Shown: positions 25,599 to 33,798 of the stretch, piece by piece | How the letters are laid out: each line of letters starts with the position of its first letter | Numbering within the stretch: the stretch's first letter is position 1 | Source of the DNA: Holosporaceae bacterium | Lineage (GTDB): Bacteria > Pseudomonadota > Alphaproteobacteria > UBA3830 | NCBI GenBank assembly: GCA_031267235.1 | Contig: JAIRZM010000005.1 | Coordinates: forward strand, 1 to 33,798 | DNA: 33,798 nt | Direction of reading: 5' to 3' | The notes under the pieces: model-generated | Databases searched by the model: none | What the model was told of the DNA's origin: nothing | The model's input: only the letters and a program-made list of their open reading frames with translations | Program-made: the position numbers and the translations under genes

Positions 25599-28073
25599 AT
25601 GGAAGAACAAAAAAAAGTCACTTTGAGCTTATCTACCTCAACGGTGAATATAAAGGCTGCCACTGTTCTTAGCGGAAAAGTGCGTCAAAGTTTTTCCCAC
25701 GGAAAATCCAAAGTTGTTGCAGTTGAAGTAAAAAAAAAGAGAGTGCTTGGCGCTGCTAGAACATTCACTCAGGCTTCTCCCATTTCAGAGCTCTATAAGG
25801 ATAAAAATCTAACCAGCGATGAGCTGGAAACTCGATTAAAAGTCGTAAAGGAAGCCATTAAAGAAAGCAAAGAGCAGGAGCTACTTCGAGCTCAAAATGC
25901 AAAAAATGAGCAGAATGCTGCCCAGTCGCAAATGGAGGGAGTTTCAGACCAACAGGAATTCGAGAATGAATCCAGCGCTGGAGAGACTACCTCCACGAAT
26001 CCATCTCCGAGAGGCGCAGCAGTTAAGAGCGGCGGTCATCATCAAAAAATATCTCCCCATAGAACATTCAAACATTCCAGGGGTACAGATCTGGCAGATG
26101 ATGATGATTCATCCAATAAATCAATAGCTTCTAAAAAAGCCCCCGAGATAAAAAAGGATATCAAGGAACTAAAGGGACGCTATGTGGCTGGTTCCGGTAG
26201 GATATCCATATATAATGCATTGGATGAAGACAGTGGAAAAACGCGATCACTTTCTTCCATCAGAAGAGCTAGGCAAAAAAATAAGTTTGTCGCCCAAAAT
26301 CCGGACGAAATAAAAGTTATTAAAGACGTTGTATTACCTGAAACCATCAGTGTTCAGGAATTGTCTGGACGTATGGCCATTAGGACCAGCGACGTCATCA
26401 AAACGCTTATGAAAATGGGAGTTATGGCTACGGCAAACCAGATTATCGATGCCGATACGGCGGAGTTGGTCATTCTGGAGTTCGGTCATAATGTGAAAAG
26501 AGTCAGCGACAGCGATGTGGAAATCGGGCTCTGGAAGGAAGATTCTGCCAAGGATTTGCAATTTCGTCCACCGGTGGTTACCATCATGGGACACGTAGAT
26601 CATGGAAAAACTTCTCTGCTGGACGCTCTGAGAAGGACAAATGTTGCGCTGAAGGAAGCCGGAGGCATCACCCAAAGCATAGGCGCATATCAGGTCAGTA
26701 TGCGGGATGGCAGAGGCATTACATTCATCGATACGCCAGGGCATGCGGCTTTTACTGAAATGAGATCCAGAGGAGCGAATGTTACTGATGTAGTTGTTCT
26801 GGTGGTGGCAGCCGACGATGGAGTCAAAGACCAAACCATCGAGGCCATTAATCATGCGAAGGCAGCTAAGGTTCCGCTTGTTGTGGCAATAAATAAAGTT
26901 GATAAGCAAGGAGTGAATCCAGACCGTGTTCGTAAGGAACTGCTGGCTCACGAAGTTGTGGTAGAAGCCTATGGTGGAGATGTAATTGACGTTGAAATTT
27001 CAGCTAAGACAGGCCTAAATCTGGAGAAATTGGAAGAATCCATATTGCTGCAGGCGGAAGTTCTGGATCTAAAAGCTAATCCTGACAGGGCAGCCGAAGG
27101 CATTGTAATAGAATCTAAAGTGGAAAAAGGTTTAGGACCAGTAGCGACGGTTTTGATCAAGAAGGGAACGCTAAAAGTCGGAGATGTTTTCGTTTCCGGA
27201 GTGATTTATGGACGAGTGAGAGCAATTCGGACGGAAATTAGAGAAGTTATAAAAGAATTAACGCCGGGTATGCCAGGAGAAATAATAGGATTCAACGGAT
27301 CTACTGTTCCGGGAGATGATTTTATAGTTGTAGAAGACGAAGGCAAAGCGCGCGAAATCTCCAATTACAGAGACAGAAAAAAGCGGGAACAATCGCTGGT
27401 GATCTCGTCGTCAAGGACAGCGAATCAGTTGTTCTCCAAGTTTGAGGCGGATGAAAAACTTCGCGTTCTGGCCGTGATTATTAAAGCGGACGTCCAGGGA
27501 TCAGCGGAGGCTATTTGCTCCAGCCTGCAAAAGCTATCAACGGAGGAGGTTGCCGTTAGAGTTTTGCACTCCGGAATCGGAGAAGTTACCGAAAGCGATG
27601 TCGTGCTAGCGCGTGCGTCCAACGCGTTGATTTTGTGCTTTAATGTTCGCGCCAACACGCAGGCCCGCGATCAAATTTCTCGAGATGGAATCCAAATAAA
27701 ATATTATTCCATTATCTACGACTTGATAGACGACATAAAAGCTTTGCTGTCTGGACTGCTAGCGCCGGAAATTAGAGAAAACATTCTTGGAAGCGTGGAA
27801 GTTAGAAAAATATTTGACGTTTCTAAGTTAGGAAGAATCGCCGGTTGCATGGTTACGACTGGAATTATCAAGCGCGGCGCAAAAGCAAGGTTGATGCGGG
27901 ATGGTGTTGTAATCTATTCCGGAGACCTGAAATCCATAAGGAGGCACAAGGATGATGTAAAAGAAGTTAGAGAAAATTTCGAATGCGGCATTACGCTGGA
28001 AAATTATAACGATATTCACGTCAATGATATCATAGAGAGCTTTGAACTGGAGGAAGTTGCTCGGCAGCTGTAA
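25599..28073 (+). CDS. infB: Translation initiation factor IF-2
   Basis: GTPase that brings fMet-tRNA to the 30S subunit. 824 residues. The N-terminus begins with KKVTLSLST and [10 protein letters not shown], a pattern characteristic of alphaproteobacterial IF-2, then a charged low-complexity linker (about 60-220). The IF2_N module lies at [29 protein letters not shown]. The G domain starts near residue 328 with [14 protein letters not shown], then [13 protein letters not shown] and SAKTG. The C-terminal domains end in [19 protein letters not shown]. rbfA follows within five bases. Confidence 0.96.
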   Translation: MEEQKKVTLSLSTSTVNIKAATVLSGKVRQSFSHGKSKVVAVEVKKKRVLGAARTFTQASPISELYKDKNLTSDELETRLKVVKEAIKESKEQELLRAQNAKNEQNAAQSQMEGVSDQQEFENESSAGETTSTNPSPRGAAVKSGGHHQKISPHRTFKHSRGTDLADDDDSSNKSIASKKAPEIKKDIKELKGRYVAGSGRISIYNALDEDSGKTRSLSSIRRARQKNKFVAQNPDEIKVIKDVVLPETISVQELSGRMAIRTSDVIKTLMKMGVMATANQIIDADTAELVILEFGHNVKRVSDSDVEIGLWKEDSAKDLQFRPPVVTIMGHVDHGKTSLLDALRRTNVALKEAGGITQSIGAYQVSMRDGRGITFIDTPGHAAFTEMRSRGANVTDVVVLVVAADDGVKDQTIEAINHAKAAKVPLVVAINKVDKQGVNPDRVRKELLAHEVVVEAYGGDVIDVEISAKTGLNLEKLEESILLQAEVLDLKANPDRAAEGIVIESKVEKGLGPVATVLIKKGTLKVGDVFVSGVIYGRVRAIRTEIREVIKELTPGMPGEIIGFNGSTVPGDDFIVVEDEGKAREISNYRDRKKREQSLVISSSRTANQLFSKFEADEKLRVLAVIIKADVQGSAEAICSSLQKLSTEEVAVRVLHSGIGEVTESDVVLARASNALILCFNVRANTQARDQISRDGIQIKYYSIIYDLIDDIKALLSGLLAPEIRENILGSVEVRKIFDVSKLGRIAGCMVTTGIIKRGAKARLMRDGVVIYSGDLKSIRRHKDDVKEVRENFECGITLENYNDIHVNDIIESFELEEVARQL

Positions 28074-28077
28074 TTCT

Positions 28078-28446
28078 ATGCAGGAAAAAAGAAGTGCCAG
28101 ACAAAATATGGTCGCATCCGAGATAAAGCGCGTGCTGGGCGAATATCTTCTCCGCAATTCAATCGCTGATCTTGAAGTAAAAACCTCGCTTATTTCCATC
28201 ACCAATGTCAGCATTAGTCCCTGTTTACGGTTTGCCAAAGTTTACATAGTTTCTTTAGGTAACGATGCAAGCAGCGGAAAGTGTTTAGCATTTCTGAAGC
28301 TGCATGTATCCAAACTAAGGCGCTATTTGGGAGCACATGTGCGCCTGAGATTTGTTCCAGATATTGAAATTTTCATTGACGACACCCAGGAACACGCTGA
28401 AAAAATCGAATCTTTGCTAAAGAAAATTGCTAGGGCTTGCGCATGA
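28078..28446 (+). CDS. rbfA: RbfA, ribosome-binding factor A
   Basis: Helps 30S maturation by processing the 16S 5' end; acts in the cold-shock response. 122 residues from the ATG at 28078, right after the infB stop. An earlier in-frame reading from 28042 overlaps infB and lacks family similarity. Typical features: RQNMVASEIKRVLGEYLL at the start, the KH-like core SITNVSISPCLRFAKVYIVSL and the end RLRFVPDIEIFIDD. There is no truB gene after it, although rbfA-truB is the usual order in this phylum. Confidence 0.9.
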   Translation: MQEKRSARQNMVASEIKRVLGEYLLRNSIADLEVKTSLISITNVSISPCLRFAKVYIVSLGNDASSGKCLAFLKLHVSKLRRYLGAHVRLRFVPDIEIFIDDTQEHAEKIESLLKKIARACA

Positions 28447-28510
28447 AAAACTTTAACTTGACTCACTTGCCATATGAGACTGTTGGGACGGCCTCGATTT
28501 TGGGGAAAAC

Positions 28511-28539
28511 TTGACAGTTGATGTTATTGCTCATATATT
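28511..28539 (+). promoter_or_regulatory. Near-consensus promoter of the small unit upstream of the substrate-binding protein gene
   Basis: Perfect TTGACA (28511-28516), a 17-base spacer and TATATT (28534-28539). Transcription would begin near 28546 and run through a 44-codon ORF to the hairpin/T-run at 28673-28703. Confidence 0.75.
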
Positions 28540-28563
28540 TATACCCGAGATCAGGGGATTGCG

Positions 28564-28698
28564 ATGTTACGGTTATTCGAAATTTTCGGAGAAAATTGTG
28601 AAGGAGAGGCGCTGAATGTGTCGGCATCCTTCGTCGTGATCAGTTTCGTTGGCGTTTCTGCTATCCATCACCATCATTGGCTCTCGAGCCAATTATGA
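28564..28698 (+). CDS. Small ORF (44 aa) with HHHHW run: leader peptide or small membrane protein
   Basis: ATG at 28564, with AGGGG seven bases upstream, to TGA at 28696-28698; too short for ordinary gene finders. The product begins MLRLFEIFGENCEGEA, continues with a hydrophobic stretch SFVVISFVGVSAI and then four His in a row and Trp before LSSQL. The promoter 25 bases upstream and the terminator overlapping the end make it a self-contained transcription unit. The run of His codons directly before the terminator stem recalls amino-acid leader peptides such as hisL. An alternative is a small metal-binding membrane peptide, or a non-coding RNA with a chance ORF. Confidence 0.45.
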   Translation: MLRLFEIFGENCEGEALNVSASFVVISFVGVSAIHHHHWLSSQL

Positions 28699-28703
28699 TT
28701 TTT
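28673..28703 (+). terminator. Intrinsic terminator / attenuator hairpin
   Basis: ATTGGCTC (28676-28683) pairs with GAGCCAAT (28686-28693); outer ATC and GAT add pairs across a TAT bulge. T-run at 28699-28703. It follows the rbfA operon and the small ORF, and precedes the substrate-binding protein gene by about 110 bases. Confidence 0.7.
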
Positions 28704-28815
28704 ACCATCAATTAATTTTTTTATTACGTCTCCCAAAGGTGGACAATTTGGTTGAATTGTTGCGTTTTGGGTAAATATTCGTGAATTTTATGAGTGAATA
28801 AACGGAGAACTTACC

Positions 28816-29781
28816 ATGAAGAAGCTTTTTTTAGTGACGGCGGCCGTGGCCATTGCCTCCATACTGGTGTTCAGAAATACAAATATGAAAAATAACCTTC
28901 CCGTTGTGGCCATTGCGAATCTTGGTCCGCTAAAGGATCTGGAAATTTCAATTCAGGGAATTAAAGATGAACTGATCGCTAATGGATTCGTTGATGGAAA
29001 AACAATTAAAATTGAGACTATGGATGTCGCCTTTGATCAGTCGCTCATCTCTCAGACCATAGAAAGTCTCAGGAGTCGCAATCCTAAGGTCCTGATTGCA
29101 GTAACGACTCCAGTCGCTCAATTTGCCAAAAAAAAGATTCATGATATTCCATTGATTTTTCACTCGATTACAGATCCAGTAGCCGCAGGATTGCTGAAAA
29201 ATAAAAATGAGTCCGCCGGAAACATTACCGGTGCTTCGGATGTTCAAAATGTCGAAGGATTGCTGAAATTTATAAAATTCGCTCTTCCGAAAGTGAAAAC
29301 AATTGGGATGTTGTGCATGACATCCGACAGCAATGACGCAACCATGATGGAAATGGTGAGGGCAGCCGCGCCGTCTTATAAATTGACTGTTTTTGCAGTT
29401 CCCCTGGAACATCCGCGTGATATTCCGATGCGAATGCAGGAATTTAAAGGTAAGGTTGATCTGATATACGTCGGACTCAGCAACGAAATTCTTGCCGCAA
29501 TGCCAACGATAGCAGCCGAAGCTAGAAAAATGGATATTCCGATGTTTGCCGCCGAGGATAGCGTGGTACGCGATGGTTTTGCGCTGGCGAGTTACGGAGT
29601 TAATTCCGAGTCCGTTGGAAGAAACGCCGGAAAACTGGTGGCAAAGGTGCTTAATGGCGCTGATGTAAAAACGCTGGCTCCTGTTTATCCACAGCCGGAA
29701 GATCACCTATGTGTCATAAACAAAAAACTGGCGAAAAAATTCGACATCCGTATTCCCAAAGACGCTATCTTTGTGGAGTAA
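28816..29781 (+). CDS. ABC transporter substrate-binding protein (TrpX-like)
   Basis: Periplasmic binding protein of the COG2984 / TrpX-type family, some members of which are predicted to bind aromatic amino acids. 321 residues. The N-terminus MKKLFLVTAAVAIASILVF is a signal or anchor segment; no lipobox Cys is seen. The fold pattern is clear: VVAIANLGPLKDLEISIQGI, VLIAVTTPVAQFAKKK, IPLIFHSITDPVAAGLL, NITGASD, DLIYVGLSNEILAAMPTIAAEARKMDIPMFAAEDSVVRDGFALASYGV. ATG with GGAG upstream. No permease or ATPase gene is next to it, so it is an orphan in this window. The attenuator-like unit before it (28511-28703) may control it. Confidence 0.85.
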   Translation: MKKLFLVTAAVAIASILVFRNTNMKNNLPVVAIANLGPLKDLEISIQGIKDELIANGFVDGKTIKIETMDVAFDQSLISQTIESLRSRNPKVLIAVTTPVAQFAKKKIHDIPLIFHSITDPVAAGLLKNKNESAGNITGASDVQNVEGLLKFIKFALPKVKTIGMLCMTSDSNDATMMEMVRAAAPSYKLTVFAVPLEHPRDIPMRMQEFKGKVDLIYVGLSNEILAAMPTIAAEARKMDIPMFAAEDSVVRDGFALASYGVNSESVGRNAGKLVAKVLNGADVKTLAPVYPQPEDHLCVINKKLAKKFDIRIPKDAIFVE

Positions 29782-30306
29782 AATAATTTTAGAAAAAACT
29801 TGACGGCGATTTATTGGATCAAGCGTTTTGCCATGAAAATCGATGAAAAGATTAGAAATAAGGTGATTCCCGCATTAGAATTGAATGAATTGTGCATCCA
29901 TATTAGAACGTCCATCTAAATGCGAAGTGCAATGGCAAAGATATTTGGGATCAGAAAGTTTTTCACTGGCGGATTGTATAAGGAAGGGTTGAAAGAAGTC
30001 AAGTGAAGAAATTTACTCTGTGTTATAGATGAATTACTTTGAAGATGCGTCTATTGTTTAACAATAAGCACGCGGTTGCCGCAGTTAGCGTAACGCATCT
30101 TCAAAGTGATTCGACTATATCAAAAATTTATGAAACAACCATGAGTTAAAATTCTAAGAAAATACAGTTTCTCTTGCGAATGTTACATGCTAGAATGAAT
30201 TTCAAGAACATGATGGCATTTAAAATAGAAGAAATTCTGAAAAAGAACAATAATCCTTATGGCATAGCTACTCCGATATACATGAAAGAAAGATGTTTGA
30301 GAATGT
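29782..30306. other. Long intergenic region
   Basis: 525 bases without a clear gene. Contents: a possible 28-residue ORF at 29920-30006 without a ribosome site, the inverted-repeat element at 30024-30119, and a 39-residue open frame at 30195-30314 that runs to the SNF2 gene start. No tRNA or known RNA signature was seen. The AT-rich, disordered character suits an insertion zone. Confidence 0.5.
30024..30119. repeat. 96-bp element with 27-bp inverted repeats (MITE-like)
   Basis: The left arm 30024-30050 and right arm 30093-30119 are reverse complements with three differences; the inner 15 bases, ACTTTGAAGATGCGT, are perfect. Between them lie TATTGTT-T-AACAATA (a perfect palindrome) and a GCGG-TTG-CCGC hairpin. 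There is no coding capacity. Its size and symmetry fit a miniature inverted-repeat element or the joined ends of a deleted IS. It is not followed by a T-run, so a terminator is unlikely. Confidence 0.65.
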
Positions 30307-30314
30307 GTGAATAG
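30195..30314 (+). CDS. Possible 39-residue ORF of unknown function
   Basis: ATG at 30195 to TAG at 30312-30314, charged at first (KIEEILKKNNN) and ending KERCLRMCE. No clear Shine-Dalgarno, and it runs to the very start of the SNF2 helicase gene. It could be a leader, a remnant of a longer gene or chance. I do not recognise it. Confidence 0.2.
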   Translation: MNFKNMMAFKIEEILKKNNNPYGIATPIYMKERCLRMCE

Positions 30315-32868
30315 ACATAAGGAGAAGCTTGCTTTGCAAATAATATTCAAATTAAACGGCTACGAAGTTGACGGTGGAACGTTGTCGTACTCAGACATTT
30401 ATAACACAGCGTTCGATAGCAATTTGCCTGAAGATGCCGGGATGGCCTACCTGCGCCAAATCTCGAAACTTGCTGTAAACACAGCACGTTGCGATCCAGA
30501 CATTACGCTAACGAAAACCGTAAAAATGCCAGAACAATCGGAGTTTTTCGCATTACTATCGGAACTTCCGTTCGTGCTTGGCGCGGAGTTTGTGAGTGTC
30601 GCTTGGCTTACTGAAATTTATGCTGGAATCGCGGAAGTTATTAACGCTGAACTATCAACTTTTGACGGAACTCCAGAGGATTATTTCAAAACAAAAAACA
30701 ATGCGCTGATCGTTAGCGGACGTGTATTTTTTCATCTTGTTGCAACAAAAGAAGAAAAATTTCCGTTCGCGTTTATGGCGACGTATTCGACAAAACAAAA
30801 TAAGGCCGTCGCGCACTTGCCGTTAAAAAAAGCGCTTGTGGAATTTGATGGCGACCAAACAGCGATGTTGTCATTACTTGGAGCTGTGAGCCGCGCTGCA
30901 GACAAGAGTAGTCTCGTCTCCGATTTAATCGAGAGTGGCGAGATATTTTCACCACTAAAATTTGAGCCGAACGACGCGTATAATTTTCTGCGAGAAGTAC
31001 CTCTCTATGAAGAGTGCGGTATAGTTTGCCGAATCCCGAACTTCTGGAAACGAAAGGCAAAGAGCAAGCTCTCTCTGTCGCTCGGTTCGAAAGAGCCATC
31101 GGCTCTTGGTTTGCAGTCGATGATTGCTTTTTCGCCGAGCGTATATTTTGGCGACACGGAGTTAAGTCGTGCGGAATTGGAGACGTTACTCAGTGAAGAA
31201 AACGGGCTTGCCTTCATCAAAGGCAAGTGGGTTGAGGTCAACAAAGAGCGCATAGAACAAATTCTCAAAATTCTTGATACTGTGGAAGATCGTGGTGAAC
31301 TCACATTCATCGAAGCGTTAAAATTACAGGCTGGCATTTCAGATATTACCGAAACGATCAAGGATACCGAAGTCGGCGTTACGAACGGTCAATGGCTCGC
31401 AAGTGTGATAAACAAAATGCGCAATCCGTCAGCAATTAAAGACATAAAACCTGCGAAAAGTTTCAGGGCTAATTTGCGACATTATCAGCAAACTGGGCTG
31501 AATTGGCTTGATTTTATGCGTCAAATGAGTTTTGGCGCTCTCTTGGCGGACGATATGGGACTCGGGAAAACAATACAAATTTTGGCGTTATTGGATAAGC
31601 TCCGCGAGGAGAAAACAAACGCAAAAACTCTGCTTGTCGTTCCAGCATCAATACTTGTAAACTGGCAGAAAGAGGGAGCGGAATTTTCTCCGAAATTAAA
31701 AATTGTCGTAATTCACGGACAAAACACGTCGTACCGCCAAGCGAATGGTGATTTATTTATCACTACTTACGGAATGGTTTCACGGCTCGAACAACTCGCG
31801 AAAGACAAGTGGAATTTGTTGATTTTGGACGAGGCTCAGGCAATTAAAAATCACACTATTAAGCAAACCAAGTCAATAAAAAAGTTAAACGCCGATGTGC
31901 GAATCGCAATGACTGGTACGCCTATTGAAAATCGCTTATCCGATCTGTGGGGTATTTTTGATTTCCTCAATTCAGGTTTGCTTGGCAATGCAAAAGAATT
32001 CAAAACTTTCAGCGGAAAACTCAAAGAAAATCCTGATGGTTACGCAAAATTACGTTCCGCAGTGTCTCCGTTTATTTTGCGGCGCCTGAAAACGGATAAA
32101 TCCGTTATTTCAGATCTGCCAGACAAAAATGAAATCAAACAGTACATCACGCTAACGAAGAAACAAGTCGCATTGTACAATTCTCTCGTCAAAAGCTTGG
32201 AGCGAGATTTAATCGAAAATCCCGATGGAATATCGCAAAATCAGCGCAAATGGCGCATACTTGCAGCAATAATGAAATTCAAGCAAATTTGCAATCACCC
32301 AGACCAATATGCTGGCACCGGCTTATTCGACCCGAAAAACAGCGGAAAATTTAAAACGCTTGCCGAAATTTGCGAAACTGTTCGCGACAAACACGAAAGT
32401 GTGCTTGTGTTCACGCAATTCAAGGAGATCTGTGAGCCATTGAAATGTTATCTTGAAACTGTTTTTGGGCGAAATGGGCTTGTCATTCACGGCGGCGTAA
32501 CGCCTAAAAAACGCGGCGAGATTGTGGAGCAATTTAACAGCGAGTATATTCCTTTTATGGTGCTATCGTTGAAAGCTGGCGGTGTGGGGCTGAATTTAAC
32601 CTCTGCGAATCATGTTATACACTTCGATCGTTGGTGGAATCCAGCCATTGAAAATCAGGCGACTGACAGGGCATTCCGCATTGGACAAATGAAGGATGTC
32701 ATGGTGTATAAATTTGTTACAACAGGCACGATTGAAGAAAAAATCGACATGATTATCGATAACAAAAGCAAACTTGCGACGGACGTTATCAGCAAAAGCG
32801 TAGGCGAAAATTGGGTAACGGAAATGTCAGATAAAGAACTTATAAACTTGTTCAGATTGGAGGCATGA
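30307..32868 (+). CDS. SNF2-family DEAD/DEAH-like helicase
   Basis: Swi2/Snf2 ATPase, a DNA-translocating motor; substrate unknown. 853 residues. The N-terminal half (about 1-370) resembles the SNF2-associated region of bacterial members. The helicase core follows: GALLADDMGLGKTIQILAL (Walker A), TLLVVPASILVNW, LLILDEAQAIKN (DEAQ box), IAMTGTPIENRLSDLW and the C-terminal lobe SLKAGGVGLNLTSANHVIHFDRWWNPAIENQATDRAFRIGQ. The start is GTG at 30307; TTG at 30334, nine bases after AAGGAG, is a good alternative. It overlaps the SWIM-domain gene by four bases (ATGA). Arg codons are largely CGN, unlike the AGA-rich genes before it, suggesting import. Confidence 0.92.
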   Translation: MNRHKEKLALQIIFKLNGYEVDGGTLSYSDIYNTAFDSNLPEDAGMAYLRQISKLAVNTARCDPDITLTKTVKMPEQSEFFALLSELPFVLGAEFVSVAWLTEIYAGIAEVINAELSTFDGTPEDYFKTKNNALIVSGRVFFHLVATKEEKFPFAFMATYSTKQNKAVAHLPLKKALVEFDGDQTAMLSLLGAVSRAADKSSLVSDLIESGEIFSPLKFEPNDAYNFLREVPLYEECGIVCRIPNFWKRKAKSKLSLSLGSKEPSALGLQSMIAFSPSVYFGDTELSRAELETLLSEENGLAFIKGKWVEVNKERIEQILKILDTVEDRGELTFIEALKLQAGISDITETIKDTEVGVTNGQWLASVINKMRNPSAIKDIKPAKSFRANLRHYQQTGLNWLDFMRQMSFGALLADDMGLGKTIQILALLDKLREEKTNAKTLLVVPASILVNWQKEGAEFSPKLKIVVIHGQNTSYRQANGDLFITTYGMVSRLEQLAKDKWNLLILDEAQAIKNHTIKQTKSIKKLNADVRIAMTGTPIENRLSDLWGIFDFLNSGLLGNAKEFKTFSGKLKENPDGYAKLRSAVSPFILRRLKTDKSVISDLPDKNEIKQYITLTKKQVALYNSLVKSLERDLIENPDGISQNQRKWRILAAIMKFKQICNHPDQYAGTGLFDPKNSGKFKTLAEICETVRDKHESVLVFTQFKEICEPLKCYLETVFGRNGLVIHGGVTPKKRGEIVEQFNSEYIPFMVLSLKAGGVGLNLTSANHVIHFDRWWNPAIENQATDRAFRIGQMKDVMVYKFVTTGTIEEKIDMIIDNKSKLATDVISKSVGENWVTEMSDKELINLFRLEA

Positions 32869-33590
32869 ATATGGGGTGGTACGACTTTCAGCCGTATATA
32901 TCTGTTGGCGAGAAGAAAGAAAAAGCACAAAAACAACTTGAAAAACTTTGCAAAAAATCCAAGAACAACATATCGCCTGTAATTATTAAAGGGCGGAAAA
33001 TTGCGACGACTTGGTGGGGAATCGCCTGGAATAAAAACCTAGAAAGTTACGCTCAACTCGCTAACCGTATAGATCGTGGCAGTGCGTATGTTAAAAACGG
33101 TTTTGTTCTCGATTTGCAAATTAATGAAGGTGAAATTAGTGCGCTTGTATATGGTTCAAAATTATATGAGATAAAAATCAGAATCAGCAAACTTTCTGAT
33201 AATAACTGGAGCAAAATTCAAGAAAAATGCTCAAAGCGCATTGACAGTATCGCCGCGCTCGCAGAGGGGAATTTCCCGCGAGAATTCTCAGAATTTTTTA
33301 TGAAGCAGGGCGATGGACTGTTTCCGTCTCCGAAAGAAATTAAAATGGATTGCTCTTGTCCCGATAGCAGTCCTGGTTGGATGTGCAAGCACGTTGCCGC
33401 AGTGTTGTATGGTGTTGGGGCGAGACTTGACACAGATCCTCTATTGTTATTCAAATTGCGCGGAATTGACCCGTCTGAGCTGATTAAAAAGTCTGTAGAT
33501 GAGAAAATGAAATCACTTATGCAAAGCACGAAAAGGAAGAGCGATCGCATAATTTCCGACAAAGATGCTGCGCGAATTTTCGGTGTTTAA
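32865..33590 (+). CDS. SWIM zinc-finger protein, partner of the SNF2 helicase
   Basis: 241 residues. The SWIM motif is CSCPDSSPGWMCKH (CxC...CxH), near residues 163-176, probably a zinc-binding DNA- or protein-contact module. The N-terminal region has TTWWGIAWNKNLESYAQLANRIDRGSAYVKNGFVLDL, typical of the SWIM proteins that accompany SNF2 helicases (as B. subtilis YwqB does YwqA). ATG at 32865 overlaps the helicase stop, so the two are translated together. The product is likely a regulator or subunit of the helicase; its role is not established. Confidence 0.88.
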   Translation: MNMGWYDFQPYISVGEKKEKAQKQLEKLCKKSKNNISPVIIKGRKIATTWWGIAWNKNLESYAQLANRIDRGSAYVKNGFVLDLQINEGEISALVYGSKLYEIKIRISKLSDNNWSKIQEKCSKRIDSIAALAEGNFPREFSEFFMKQGDGLFPSPKEIKMDCSCPDSSPGWMCKHVAAVLYGVGARLDTDPLLLFKLRGIDPSELIKKSVDEKMKSLMQSTKRKSDRIISDKDAARIFGV

Positions 33591-33798
33591 TCCAGTTCGC
33601 GAATCGCCCATTAAAGAATGAAGTGCAACGGCGAGCGACTTAAGATTTGAGGATTTTTCAAGCGGGAGTTGTGAAAGAAAGGGGTAAAAGCGGCAGAACT
33701 AAAAATTCCTATCTTGGCCGCAGAGCAACCGAGCTTTACGGAATTTTTTGCTTCGCACCGTCCTGCCGTATAACATGAGAACTGCGCTATCTCTCTCG
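33591..33798. other. Intergenic region at the window end
   Basis: 208 bases with no recognised gene. A GCGGC/GCCGC pair (about 33689-33723) and a CCG...CGG stem followed by a T-run at about 33729-33751 could form a weak terminator after the SWIM gene. A weak similarity to 29920-30000 is noted among the findings. Confidence 0.4.

Noticed and set aside
26334-26951. 205-codon minus-strand frame inside infB
   Set aside because: Antisense to the IF-2 G domain; composition follows the codons of infB.
28948-29706. 252-codon minus-strand frame inside the substrate-binding protein gene
   Set aside because: The plus strand has clear family motifs across the same bases; the minus frame has none and is rich in residues expected from antisense reading.
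33690-33798. Minus-strand partial gene entering from the window end
   Set aside because: The best frame is only about 25 codons, lacks a ribosome site and resembles no known protein.

Overview
This window looks like an alphaproteobacterial chromosome segment of moderate-to-low GC, from a host-associated, probably anaerobic or microaerobic lineage. The alphaproteobacterial reading rests on the IF-2 N-terminus (an SFSHGKSK-type motif), the rimP-nusA-infB-rbfA order and the style of SecB, Obg and RluB. Anaerobic life is suggested by FeoAB ferrous iron uptake and by a complete 2-oxoacid:ferredoxin oxidoreductase operon. A host-associated or reduced genome is suggested by decayed insertion sequences, two expected operon members missing (ylxR and truB), a DNA-polymerase-I-type 5' nuclease without its polymerase, and a secreted Ser-rich repeat protein. 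A Holosporales-like symbiont would fit, but the sequence alone does not prove this.

Layout. 1-84 is the tail of an unknown gene, followed by feoA-feoB (117-2013). 2000-4000 is a graveyard of insertion sequences: two IS30-family deletion relics that share the same end, and one IS5-family relic. Between them lies a small secreted protein gene with a near-consensus promoter. 4014-8088 holds thrS, a nitronate-monooxygenase-like flavoprotein with an added Cys-rich C-terminus, and an RsuA/RluB-type pseudouridine synthase. 8219-8398 is a GC-rich intergenic segment able to form hairpins. 8399-9865 (minus) encodes a secreted protein ending in about 14 nonapeptide repeats. obgE (minus) and secB-5' nuclease (plus) diverge from 11048-11265.

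12685-16994 is an overlapping four-gene operon for a pyruvate-type 2-oxoacid:ferredoxin oxidoreductase (gamma, alpha, beta). Its last gene fuses a GltD-like FAD/NAD(P) module to a two-cluster ferredoxin, so the complex could pass electrons directly to or from NAD(P). pyrG follows. On the minus strand are a membrane-anchored glycosyltransferase, a GntP-family permease and 3-hydroxyacyl-CoA dehydrogenase; the last two suggest hydroxybutyrate-type metabolism. Next come a Bax-inhibitor-1 family membrane protein with its own strong promoter and the translation operon rimP-nusA-infB-rbfA.

After rbfA is a compact unit: a near-perfect promoter (28511-28539), a 44-codon ORF with four consecutive His codons followed by Trp, and an intrinsic terminator overlapping the ORF's 3' end. 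It precedes a lone ABC-transporter substrate-binding protein gene and looks like a leader-peptide attenuator or an independent small gene. The last part (29782-33798) has a 96-bp element with 27-bp inverted repeats, then an overlapping SNF2 helicase/SWIM zinc-finger gene pair that looks acquired. No tRNA, rRNA or CRISPR array was seen.
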